Shown piece after piece: positions 8,673 through 18,719 of a stretch of DNA of 64,000 nt (position 1 is its first letter; each line of letters begins with the position of its first letter). The position numbers and the translations under genes are program-made. This stretch comes from Marsupella aquatica (Eukaryota; Marchantiophyta). The stretch covers positions 14,880,001 through 14,944,000 of the forward strand of contig OZ316898.1 in NCBI GenBank assembly GCA_973895155.1, given 5' to 3'. The notes beneath the pieces are model-generated. The model searched no databases. It was not told where the DNA came from and saw only the letters and a program-made list of their open reading frames with translations.

Positions 8673-11600
8673 TCAGATTTTTCTCTTATGGTCGTGTTTC
8701 AGCAAAAGTCTCCTTTCCACACTAGATTTACCTCTTCCCTTACCTTTCCCCTTCTTTGATCTTGTAGAAGGGCCTGCATCATTAGCACTTTCAAAAGCTA
8801 CTCCACAATCACTCCCAACATCAACAAAACAAGTCACAGTATTTGGATCACATGTTTTTCTCTTACCAAGATTATAGTATGCCACTTGCTTCACCCTTGT
8901 CAGCCTATCTTTAGACAAATGAGGATTGCCCACTAGTTGACTCACCAAAGTTGATTTGTAAATTGTTCTGCCCTCATAGGTAACTGTAGGCAAAACCTTC
9001 TTTTTTTCCTACACAAGGCTTTGAATAGACTCTGTAAGCTCAGCCACAACAGAAGATAGAACATGACGAACCTCATGCCCCAAAGTATCTACCTCTATAG
9101 AATGAGGTTTTGGTATGTCTAACTCAGCCCCATCCTGCAAAACATCATTAGGAATGGTTAGCTCATCTGTCAACCATGCATCAATTTGATTTAGATCTTC
9201 CTCGGGATCTTCAAATTCATGAAACTCTCCTTCTAGACGAGGTCCAATTGGAGATTTGTGCTCTACATGCTCTTCAGAATCATCAGCAACAACTGCCTCT
9301 TCTATTATAGCTGAATCTGGCCATGTTTCAACTTCCACATCCCAAGGGTGAGTCCACCATCGCTTTCTTGTTACTGGAAGATCACTTCGGGGAAACATTT
9401 GTAACCTTCTAAGCAACTCTTTTGCTTCTTCAAATCCTTCTTTCAACGCTGCAACAACCAACTCATTAGATTGCACTTCAGAGTAATAAAAAAGATTAGG
9501 TGCTTCTTCACCTTCAAGTAAAGGATGAAGCTTGGCCCACACATGATCTTGCTTCTTATGAGAGCGAGCTACTTTTAAGCCCTCTGGTCCACATTCTAAT
9601 CCAGCAAGACGATTCAACCCAATAGTACTATCTAACAAAGAGCCAAAATCATAATTCCTCTCATGGCCACTCATTCCACCTACCTTGCTGAAAAAGATCT
9701 CACAACAATCAGAACCCAATTCATGAAATGGAATACACAAGTGAGAAAACTTATCACGAAATGCACATACAAGCAACACAACAAATTGACAAGACATATT
9801 AACATTATGAAAAGCTTGGATTGAAATCATATTTTTCTCTGTATGTGAAGCAACATTTCCACCAACAGCATGATCACCGTACCTCAACCACAACCTCCAC
9901 AATCAAAAGAACCAAGATACTTTGCCTGCCAGCTTCACTCTGGTTCTCAGGTCATATCTTTGGGAGTAGAAAATGTCAATGTAATCTGCACAGACCTGTA
10001 GATACAACTCTATCCCCAAACTTTGCTCATACAACAGATCAGTTCTTACATGCAAATCTGCTAAACAATCACGCACCTTTTTGGATGCTATTCTTTGGGG
10101 ACCAACCCAATTTTGACGATCAGATCTGTTCACATCATCCCAGTTCAGTCCATGTTGATGAATTGCATAGCGATTATACACATTACAAACATGAAACAAA
10201 GAAGAATGTTGGTCTCCAAGTGCCATTATTGAGGACACTCGATCTAGTGGGTTAATCAACTTTTTCCCATTGTGAGGCTAGTCTTGATCACCAAAACCGT
10301 ACAGGTCCCCATTAGGCAATATGGCAACTGAATATGGCCATCCTTCCCACCCTACACAGAATCTAGGGTAAGAGCCATTTGCTCCTCTGTAGTCTTCTAG
10401 CATCAATTTCCTACGTCTTGCATCACCATCACTAGCATGCCCAAGCAAAGGACCTACAGAGTCTCTGCAGTGCACATCCCAACATTCTTTTAATTGCACC
10501 CAATGCTCTCGAACCCATTTTGCCTTGAACTTGTTACAGGTAGATATAGCATAGAGGGCCAACTTTGGCATTCCAACATGCAATGGATTGACAATGACAA
10601 CTCTAGCATACATGCCCTTGTTATAATCCTCAAATGTATTTACAATCCTATTATAGCCATCCTCACCGTCACCTACAAGAATCTCCAATCCAAATTCACA
10701 GGTATGCTCATCCTTATGGCCACGGAAACCAATCAGAGTGTCATACTTGGCCTCCCACCTGCATAGAGCCCAATGAAAAGTAACTCAGATATAAAGAATT
10801 AGTAAAACTATGTCATGTATCACAAATAAGCTTCAAATGCTATGATATGCAAACATACCTTGGGCTTTCCTTTATCCTAGTTTCATCCTCTGCAAGCATG
10901 ATAGGTACATCGCCTTGAATTCCTAGCATCTCCTTTGCAACAGACAAAATCCAAGCCACCTCCTTGAATGTTTCTGGTCTAATTCTAACACGAAATTGCA
11001 CAAATTTTGCTCTATCTCTTTTCAATGTCTTAAGGCTTGGCCCAGCTAAATTTCTTGCAAAAACATGGGCCACCTGTCGGCCCCCATACTGAAACATAGC
11101 CTGAGCTATGGCTTTTGTTTTTTGACTGTAACAAATCCCCCTTGCACTTCTCTCCAAATTTCTACTTACATCCTTCAAAAAATCCCAAAGACCTTCTTTT
11201 CCACCAAATGCACCATTCCTATGACCATTGACAATATTTTTTAGAAAAAGTCTCAAATCTTTTCTGTCTGCAGCTACTCCTAACAGTTCCTGCAATTTTC
11301 TCTTCCTAGTACTAAGGGCACACACTTTCTGAGTCTGTTGTGCCAACAACCATCTCTCCTTTCTTCTCTTGACATTCAGACCATGCATCTGTGTGGTCAA
11401 CTCTGGACGTGTCAAATAACGTGCATTCAAACCACCCTCTGTGCTTCTTCCCCCTCTCTTTGCTAAAGCCTCCATTTCCCTGTGCACCCGTCCATGAGAG
11501 TCACCTTCTAGTGTTATAGCATGACATCTACTGCAAAATAGGTTCAGAAACCCTCCACCATACAAGGACAACCTACAGCAATGTTTATGCCTAAATAATC

Positions 11601-12933
11601 CTTCTATATGTACAATAGAATTGGTGACAGGATTGCAGACATCAACAGAGGCTGCAACATCTAAATCCCATACATGTCCTCCACGTTGATCATGCAAGAT
11701 AACTTTCACAGCATATTTCACATTCTTCCACTCTACAAATTCATCCCATATTCCCCAGTAGAGCAAACTTAAGCCCACATCAATGTCTATAGACCCACCT
11801 GTGCCAGAGCTACTGCTTGCATTGGAAGCATCCTCCTTGAAGAATTTTAGAATTGAATTATGTGAAGGATGTTGATCCCTCTCGTCTGGCTTCCTTGGTC
11901 TGCCCCTCTTTCCAGATCTCAATGCAAGTTCAGTAGTATTCTCTCTGGCTTCAACTACATCCAGATGACCCCGACTGACCAAGTGTGTCCTCAGGTTGTG
12001 ATCCAAAGTCCCTTTCTTACAAACCAAATCCATGATTGCCCCACAAACTTTACAACGAACCTTATAAAGGAACCACTTGTTTGCATTATTGGTTGACCCA
12101 GGCACAGGGGGCACATGAAATAGGTCATCACCACCTCCACACTCAACATTCAGATTTTGAACTATCTCTAAGCCAGTTGCTATGGCCCCCTCATAATCAA
12201 ACTCAGGCTTCTGTGCAAGATCTGAGGGCTTCACCCCAGTCATAGCAATACCCCTTCTCTTGTAGTAATTGTCTTTGTGTTTAGCAAAGGTGAGGTGCTT
12301 AGTCTTATAATTGCTAAACAGATTAGCAATTGACTTCTTATCTTGGGAATTGTCTGCCCTCCCATAGACCACTCTGCATTCAAGACACTCCAAATGGCCT
12401 CTCACATCCTGTCCTTCATCCCAAGTTTGAATTCTCCAATTATGAGCTTTATAACCATTCTTGTGAATCCACTTCTCTAGTCTTATATATTCATCATTCC
12501 AGACTTTCACAGCTGCCTGAGACATGAGAAGAGACTCAAAAGAAGCTCTCATAGGGGGAGCTTCTTGAAGCTGTTCACCCTGTGAAGAGTCCACTGCAAC
12601 CGATTGGGTGACAGCAGGAGATACTGATGGAAACTGTGTTCTACCAGTCGGCAAGGATCCTATTTGTTCAATGACAGCAACTTTCCCATCCAATTCAGAC
12701 AACTCAGTCATTTTCTCACTCTTGACCTTCATGCAACCAGGAAGCCTATAATCCCAAAAATCAAAATCAAAATCAACCAAATCAGGAATTTGACTTAAAA
12801 AATCAGCTAAAGTTTGTCCTTCTTTGAAGGCCAACACAGCTATAGGTTCTTCATCTTTCCCATCAGTGACCACATCCCTTTTTTTGTGAAGTAATTTTAC
12901 AAACTGGGCAGTCATTTCAATCAATTTGTTCAA
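8673..12933 (-). pseudogene. large DNA-transposase-like protein, two exons, three in-frame stops
   Basis: Exon 1 (12933-10859) encodes 691 residues plus two bases. It holds a C2H2/BED-like finger (C183, C186, H213, H219), a second Cys/His cluster (C294, C297, H317, H323), an AT-hook GKRGRPRKP (341-349), a third Cys pair (C467, C470) and an acidic AEDETR motif (D683). Exon 2 (from 10758) continues in phase with WEAKYDTLIGFRG, YARVVIVNPLH and GHASDGDARRRKLML. After these come DRQNWVGPQRIASKKVRDCL, GGMSGHERNYDF and KSTLVSQLVGNPHLSKDRL. I recognise this order from an uncharacterised eukaryotic protein family that behaves like a transposase; the superfamily name is uncertain. One frame runs from 10757 to 8673, broken only by TAG (10278), TGA (9903) and TAG (9009). 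An unbroken protein would be close to 1390 residues. Confidence 0.7.
10759..10858 (-). other. intron of the transposase-like pseudogene
   Basis: 100 bp with donor AAG|GTATGT and acceptor TATGCAG|GTG. It is a phase 2 intron: exon 1 ends with two codon bases and the first base of exon 2 completes an Arg codon, restoring the exon 2 frame exactly. The phase match makes the call strong. Confidence 0.85.
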
Positions 12934-13361
12934 GTTAAAGCATCAAGGGTTCTAAATACAATCACAGTCACATAATGAACCTGCCATACAACACAATGGA
13001 CAAAATAGTACAAAATGTATTAGAGATTACTCCAAAATAGTTCAAAAAACCTTTTGATCACCAAATTTGATGACCAACACAAAAAACTTTTGTTCATCAT
13101 TGTTCACATTAGAGTAGTGCAGTGAATAAGTTGCTTTGTACCAGGACTTGACCAAAGCAATTCTACCAAAATATTTCACAGCATCTAAGAGGTATGAGGC
13201 TGCACAGGAACCAATTCACCCTCAGGTATTGCATGCCTATGACAATAAATAAAATGCCACCCTTCCACATCCCAATGGTCCCTGCCCTTCACACACCTCT
13301 TGAGGTGTTTCACCCCCCCAGGTGTCTCATCATGACACCAACTACGAGGGCACCTACGACA

Positions 13362-13851
13362 CTATACAAAGTCCTTAATCCCATCTTTGTAGATTTTACA
13401 GTACTCACAAAAATGCCTTGGGCAAATTAGGTTGTTTGGACTTGCTGGATGAGACCTTTGAGGCAATGCCCCAACCATAAGGAGCACCCTTAGGCAGCCA
13501 GGGTGGTAACGGGAAAAGCAATCAGGGTGGGCACAGTGCAGCACAAGCGACTCCTTTGCTGTGGGATGCTCGAATCTACCAATGAGTCCACAAAGCAAAG
13601 CATCTAGCTTTGCCAGCAGAACACAATTGACAAACCCAGGGTGCCCTCCAGTCATTGTTTTTAGGCAATGTGACAGGAGTGCAAACGGTTCCCTGCATAC
13701 CTTCTCCACCAACAAAGTGAAAATGTTTGCTGCAGGGCCCATCACAAAATACCACATCATCTGTTTCATCACAAAAGAAACAACAAGGGGGATCCATGCG
13801 ATGGTGCTCCTTATGGGAAAATATGTCAATTTGTGGCAGATCAAAAGCCAT
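13362..13851 (-). pseudogene. tandem PHD-type zinc finger protein fragment, one frameshift
   Basis: The first part (13851-13576) reads CCFFCDETDDVVFCDGPC...HFH...WVCQLCSAGKARCF, a PHD finger with its C4HC3 spacing. A one-base insertion in a T run near 13596 shifts the frame. The other frame goes on with LCGLIGRFE..SLVLHCAHPDCFSRYHPGCL...NNLICPRHFCEYC, a second, extended PHD-like module as in plant EDM2- and NSD-type proteins. Such modules read histone tails. It lies about 430 bp upstream of the transposase-like pseudogene on the same strand, so it may be a second gene of the same mobile element or a captured host fragment. The frameshift suggests it is dead. The exact host homologue cannot be named. 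Confidence 0.65.
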
Positions 13852-13895
13852 CTTTTCTTGCAGATAGTGATTTTACCTCTGCACAACAAATCCAT

Positions 13896-14929
13896 TCACT
13901 CAGCATCCATTTTGCAGCCCTCAATAATCATCCATTCAACAGCACTGTATTCATAGTTATTGGTGCAACTACAGATTGGGCATCTTGGACGTAAGCATAG
14001 TTACCTTGATTAGTTGATTGAGGTCTACTGCTTCCACAATCTTGGATCAAAACGTATATTGCTGAAGCTTCTGAGATGCTTGGAACACTACACCCTAGAC
14101 CAATCCATCCTGCAAGAAGAGTTTAGAGCATATTAACTTATCTGAAAGGTGACTGAACTGAAAGACTGAAATTGAGGCCAGGTTCATTCCTCATGGAAAT
14201 TGATTTCTTGGTAGAGGACACACCTGAGCTTGTGGAGACTATACAGAGATAGGAAGAAAGGCATATAAAGATCAAGATCTAACATAAAACGTCGAATACA
14301 AACACACACAAAAGTATATTGTTCCAAAGAGAACAATAGAGAACTTGTACAGACAACAAACTATTGATTCAAGTTGAGGCTGTTTTAACTACCTCGAGAA
14401 GCTGCCCTCTTCTTGAACAAGCTGCAGCACAACACAGTGCCAAATGAATTTCAGTCGAAGCCTCTACTTCTAAATTGATTTTCAGCAATCCATGGAATTC
14501 AGATTTTGTGTCCAAGCTCTAGTATGTTCAGAGTGTTAAGCCATCTTTCAATGAATCCTTGCAAGCAAGATAGCACATAAATCTGCTTGGAAAAGAGGGG
14601 CAGATACAACATGGTTTCTTTGACAGAGAACTCTAGGCATTGCATTGCATGACTCATGCACTCAGCTGATCAGGGACAGAGTGAGGGACAGAGCAGCTGG
14701 CTTGACAAGGAGCAAGCTGGCTAACAAATCAAGCTCTATATAAGCAAAGACATTGCGCAGCAATTGTCGTGGTTGTAGATAGAGCAGCAAGTTACTAACA
14801 AAGCAGCAAGCTACCAAGCGCCCCGCCAAGCAAGATCCCATTGTCATTTACAGAGCAGCACACAACAACGAAGGCAGTTCAAAAGCACCAAGAGAGAGAT
14901 AGAAAACTCCACCAAAAGTAGTTGTGCCT
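13896..14929. other. no recognised gene
   Basis: No domain, RNA gene or clear repeat seen. It could hold the 5' untranslated and subterminal part of the minus-strand element, but its end was not found. Confidence 0.35.
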
Positions 14930-15660
14930 GATCACAACTTTGCGCGATCACAGCCTCGCCCCCCCTTCACAGCTCCGCGTGCGATCACAGCCTTGCCCCT
15001 TCACAGCCTTTCCCGATCACAGCAGCCTGATCAGAAACTGCCCCTTGAGTGCAGCAGCCTTATCAAAATATTACCCCTGATCACAGCTTTGCCTTGACCG
15101 CAGCAGCCTGATCAGACTGAAATTGTCTAATCAAAAGTCACCCTCGACCACAGCAGCCTCGATTGCCCCTCGATTGCAGCAGCCTGATTAAATTGTGCAA
15201 TGCCAGCTCGGGTGACAGCTTTGCTCAATTACTATATAGCAGCCTGATCCAAAGAAGTTTGAGTGATGAAAGCTTTGCTTGATCTCTACAGCGCCTCCCG
15301 CAGCGCCTCCATTGCCTGATAAAATTTTGTCCCCCTGATCACAGCAGCATTGACAGCAGCTCGCACGATCAAATGTCGCCCCAGATCACAGCAGCCTCAA
15401 CAGCAGCATGATGAAATGTCGCCCCTCCAATCACAGCAGCTCGATCAATCCAAAGTGGCCGCCTCCATCACAACAGCTCCATTCAAAGTTGCCCCGGCCC
15501 GATCATAGTCAAGATCACAACAGCTCGATCCTAAGTTGCCCTCCCCCCGATCGATCTCAGCCTTGCCCGATAGTGCCTTGCTCGTTCAAAGCAGCAATAC
15601 AGGACCTCAATCACTCAGCATTTCAGCAGCACCTCAATCACTCGACATCGCAGCGCCTAC
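14930..15660 (+). repeat. degenerate GATCACAGCAGCCT-rich tract
   Basis: Dozens of imperfect copies of (T)GATCACAGCAGC(CT) and CAGC(T/C)(T/C)(T/C)GAT, spaced about 20-40 bp apart and interleaved with TTGCCCC and TCGCCCC. The spacing is irregular, so it is a decayed low-order repeat rather than a clean satellite. A tract rich in CAGCTCG at 61540-61830 has a similar flavour. Confidence 0.7.
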
Positions 15661-16272
15661 AACATGCAGCTCCTTTGGAAAAGTATCGAGGCAGACCTTC
15701 GCGACTCACCCCTGCAAACGATCATTCCCAAACATTCCCGTAAACAGCCAGGGCAAACCATGGCCGATTGATCGGGAAGGATCGTGGCCGCCCTTTGTAA
15801 CCCTAAATCGGGCCCCTCCACGGGGGCTGCAACTAACACAGATTGAATGGACCCGGGTGACCCAATGTATGGCCGCGCGATGTTTACCCAAACATCACTA
15901 ACTTGGATTGATGGCCCTAAGTAGCCCTCGACCTGCTACCTTAACCCTTGCCCTTAACTTCCCTCCTCACCGACTAACTCCCGCTCACACCAACAATTTG
16001 AATTTTGCCCTCAAATATATTGGCCATAAAATACACAGGCACTAAACTGGCTGGAGTTTATGAAAGGAGGTGCCACATGGACCAATTAAAAATTGACACG
16101 TGTACCCCATATATTCTATTGGCTAATATGCCCTATCTGAAAGTTACAACTTATATTGAAGAACTGGGTTTTTTAGCAACCCTACTATACTTCTAAGTTG
16201 CCGGATTTATTTTTTAACCCCTATTGTTCTTCCTCAAAACTTCTTAAGTATTCTGCAAAATTGAATTAAAAA
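15661..16272. other. no recognised gene
   Basis: Open frames at 15536-15901 on the plus strand and 15657-15891 on the minus strand overlap each other and the end of the repeat tract. None has a recognisable domain. Confidence 0.35.
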
Positions 16273-16330
16273 ACCCTATACTTATTCGCGCGTGATGGGT
16301 CGGAAGTTATTAAGTGAGGACCCCGGGGGG
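16273..16330 (+). repeat. copy 2 of the dispersed AAACGTCG / TGAGGCCCCCGA repeat (weak)
   Basis: CGCGCGTGATGGGTC...TTATTAAGTGAGGACCCCGGGG parallels CGAGCGTGATATGGGGGTC...TATACTGAGGCCCCCGA on the minus strand near 6051-6100. Only the core can be aligned by eye. Confidence 0.35.
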
Positions 16331-17396
16331 GAATACATTTGTCTCCCTTCTCTTTGGCCCAAGGCCCTAAGCAAGGGCTCAATTGGGACTAAAGGGGCAT
16401 GTAAGGCACGTAGGAGCAGGAAGCTCTAAGCGTCCTTTAATTTTTCCAGGAAAAGGCAACACATGGCGCAAGGGCAGCAAGGCAGCCAAATGGTGTAAGG
16501 AAATAAGAAGGGAATTCAGGCAACAGTTTGCCCTCGGCCTTTCTGGTGTTCACAATTGTTTTTGTAAACACTTTTTTGTTTCTTTTATTTCACGCAAGTT
16601 TGTATTTTTGTTTGAACAGGTGTTGACTCCCGTGCCGTTTGCTGTAAATTCAAATATACTTTGATTCCCTAGAGGAGAGATATATCAACCTGGAGGACAA
16701 CCCAATTAGGGTGGAGGTCCAAGGTAGCGTGAATACCCACAATAACTGTCTCACAATTGCCAAAAACATGCACCCACTGCAAACTGACGTGGAGAGAGAT
16801 GATACCTTGTTGATGGATTATGGGAGAGATGGAGTTGTCAATATACATTGGGCCGGCTATCAATGCCGTCCTAATTGAAGTGATATTGGTATTTTCTGAA
16901 ATTTTGGATTAAATTTTTCTCTGGTCGAAGTTGGGTCATGCATTATCATGTCAGGTTGCTAGTGGATCATCAGGTCAAAGACCAGTCCATCATAATTTAG
17001 CATGAAAACATGTGAAACCAATCAATGTGCAAAGATCTATCTAACAATTCAAAGGGCAGTTGAAAACCAAGATAAGGGATTCTGATCTAAGATGAAACCT
17101 CTCTACCAACTCTCAGGCACGTACAGCTCCAGTGAAGACGGGCACAATGATACTGGGTACTTATGAGCAAAGCTTGGGCATTCATGCTAGTGATGCCATA
17201 TATGAAAGTCTGGTCATGTAAATGTTTCAATCAAACCAGCATCATTGACAAGAAACAGCCTGAAAAAATATAGTCACAGATGTTATGTCTACTCATCAAA
17301 GTATCAGTCAAACAAAAGACAATAGAGCCAATTACTCTCTAGAATAACAACCTGGACAGCTTCTAGTAAGACCATAAGATACGGCACTGGTATATT
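16331..17396. other. no recognised gene
   Basis: Nothing recognisable on either strand. The frames at 16383-16664 and 16669-16863 show no domain. Confidence 0.35.
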
Positions 17397-17401
17397 AAGC
17401 A

Positions 17402-17746
17402 TGTTAGGATTTACTCTTAGGTCTAGAGTAACGACTGTACCGTAGTTAAGGCTAACCTTAGTCGCAGACTTGGTTAGGTTAGTCATGCTGTGCACACTCT
17501 ATACCCAAGCGGTGTTTGCTTGGAGAGGGAGAACTCAGGCTCATTGTTACGGAGCTAGGTGAGAGATAGAGAGAGCTTGCGTTGTGGATGCTTGGTATGG
17601 CCGATCGACCTAGAGTGTAGTAAAGCTCATGTGTGTTCCCGTGGACGTAGGCTCATGTGGAGGTGAACCACGTATTTCTTTGTGTTGACTATTGTGCGTT
17701 GGATGGTTCATGGGCTTGCCGTTGCGATTGTTGTCTATGCTCAACA
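17402..17746 (+). mobile_element. solo LTR of a Copia-type retrotransposon, 345 bp
   Basis: Begins TGTTAGGATTTACT and ends CTCAACA, giving TG...CA termini. It is flanked by a perfect 5-bp target duplication AAGCA (17397-17401 and 17747-17751). It aligns along its length with the reverse complement of 18358-18714, which confirms the ends. No internal region or partner LTR in the same orientation is present, so it is a solo LTR left after recombination. The TGTTAG start suits Ty1/Copia; the superfamily is an inference from the ends only. Confidence 0.85.
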
Positions 17747-17845
17747 AAGCATGCCTGTCCATGCATCAAGACGTACATAATTAGACCATCATCATATTGG
17801 ATGAACGTGGCAAACAAAATCAGAGTCTTTGTTCATGGGGTCCGG

Positions 17846-17969
17846 TAAGTGCACATCAAAATATGTCATACATGGTGTATGACATCGTTCCATATCATGA
17901 TAAATGCCGTTATTTTCTTTAAATCAGTGAGTGCACATTGTATATTACCACATTTTGATATGTGATTAT
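17846..17969 (+). mobile_element. small MITE, family A, copy 1
   Basis: About 124 bp with terminal inverted repeats: TAAGTGCACATCAAAATATG at the left, and the reverse complement of ATAATCACATATCAAAATGTGG at the right. The same unit occurs reversed at 33023-33140, with matching interior blocks (ATGACAT, ATGATAA, TTTTCTTT, ATCA(G/A)TGA(G/A)TGCA). No coding capacity. The target duplication is unclear. Confidence 0.7.
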
Positions 17970-18352
17970 CAGCAGGGTTTGTTCATCCCCTATCCCTGCC
18001 CCTGCCCCATTGCTGAGCTGGAGCTACACACCCTGCCACACATTCTCCCCTAGCTTGCCACCTGAACCTCCACCCCAGGTCCACACAAGCCCCCTAGTGC
18101 TTAATACCATAATTCTTGTCCAATCACAGAGAGAGAGAGAGAGACTGAGACTCTTCATTGCTCAAACATGTTCCACCTCTAGTTATATTAAAGGAGTGTC
18201 CAAGACTTCTCCCCTTTTCACATTTCTCTCCCCTACTATAAGACTTTGCTTCACAATTTTAGGTTCACCAGGTTTTTGTCATGGCTAGTGCCTCTTTAAG
18301 GGTTTTCCTTGGGTTTTGAAGTAGGCCTCGATGGCGCAAGTAGACACAACTA
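17970..18352. other. no recognised gene
   Basis: Includes a short (GA)n run at 18128-18142. The 108-codon frame 17962-18288 is low-complexity and has no domain. Confidence 0.35.
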
Positions 18353-18357
18353 TGTTA

Positions 18358-18714
18358 TGTTGAGCAAAGATGATATTCACAACGACAAGCACATGATCAT
18401 CCAACACAGGGCATGCACAAATAATCAACACAAAGCGATACATGGTTCCTCTCAACTGAGGCTACATCCATGAGAACAAACAAGAAACTACACTCCAGGC
18501 CCATTGGCCATACCAAGTGTTTGCAATACAAGTTCTTGCTATCTCTCAATTGGCTCGGTTGGGGCTTAGTTACATTGAGCATGAGAGCCCCCTATCCAAG
18601 CAAACACTGTTTGGGGATATAGTGTGCAACATGACTAACCTAACAAAGTCCGTGACTAAGGTTAGCATTAAAATATGGTTATAGTCCTCTAGACTTAATA
18701 GTAAATGCCTAACA
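18358..18714 (-). mobile_element. solo LTR of the same Copia-type family, 357 bp, opposite orientation
   Basis: On the minus strand it begins TGTTAGGCATTTACTATTAAG (from 18714) and ends GCTCAACA (18358). It is homologous to 17402-17746 throughout: ACCTTAGTC, TTAGTCATG, GTTTGCTTGGA, CTTGGTATGGCC, CTTTGTGTTGA. Flanking 5-mers are TGTTA (left) and TATTA (right), a target duplication with one mismatch. Again no internal region. Confidence 0.8.
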
Positions 18715-18719
18715 TATTA

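Noticed and set aside
9821-10766. Plus-strand frames opposite the transposase relic
   Set aside because: Antisense to a recognisable protein-coding frame with conserved motifs.
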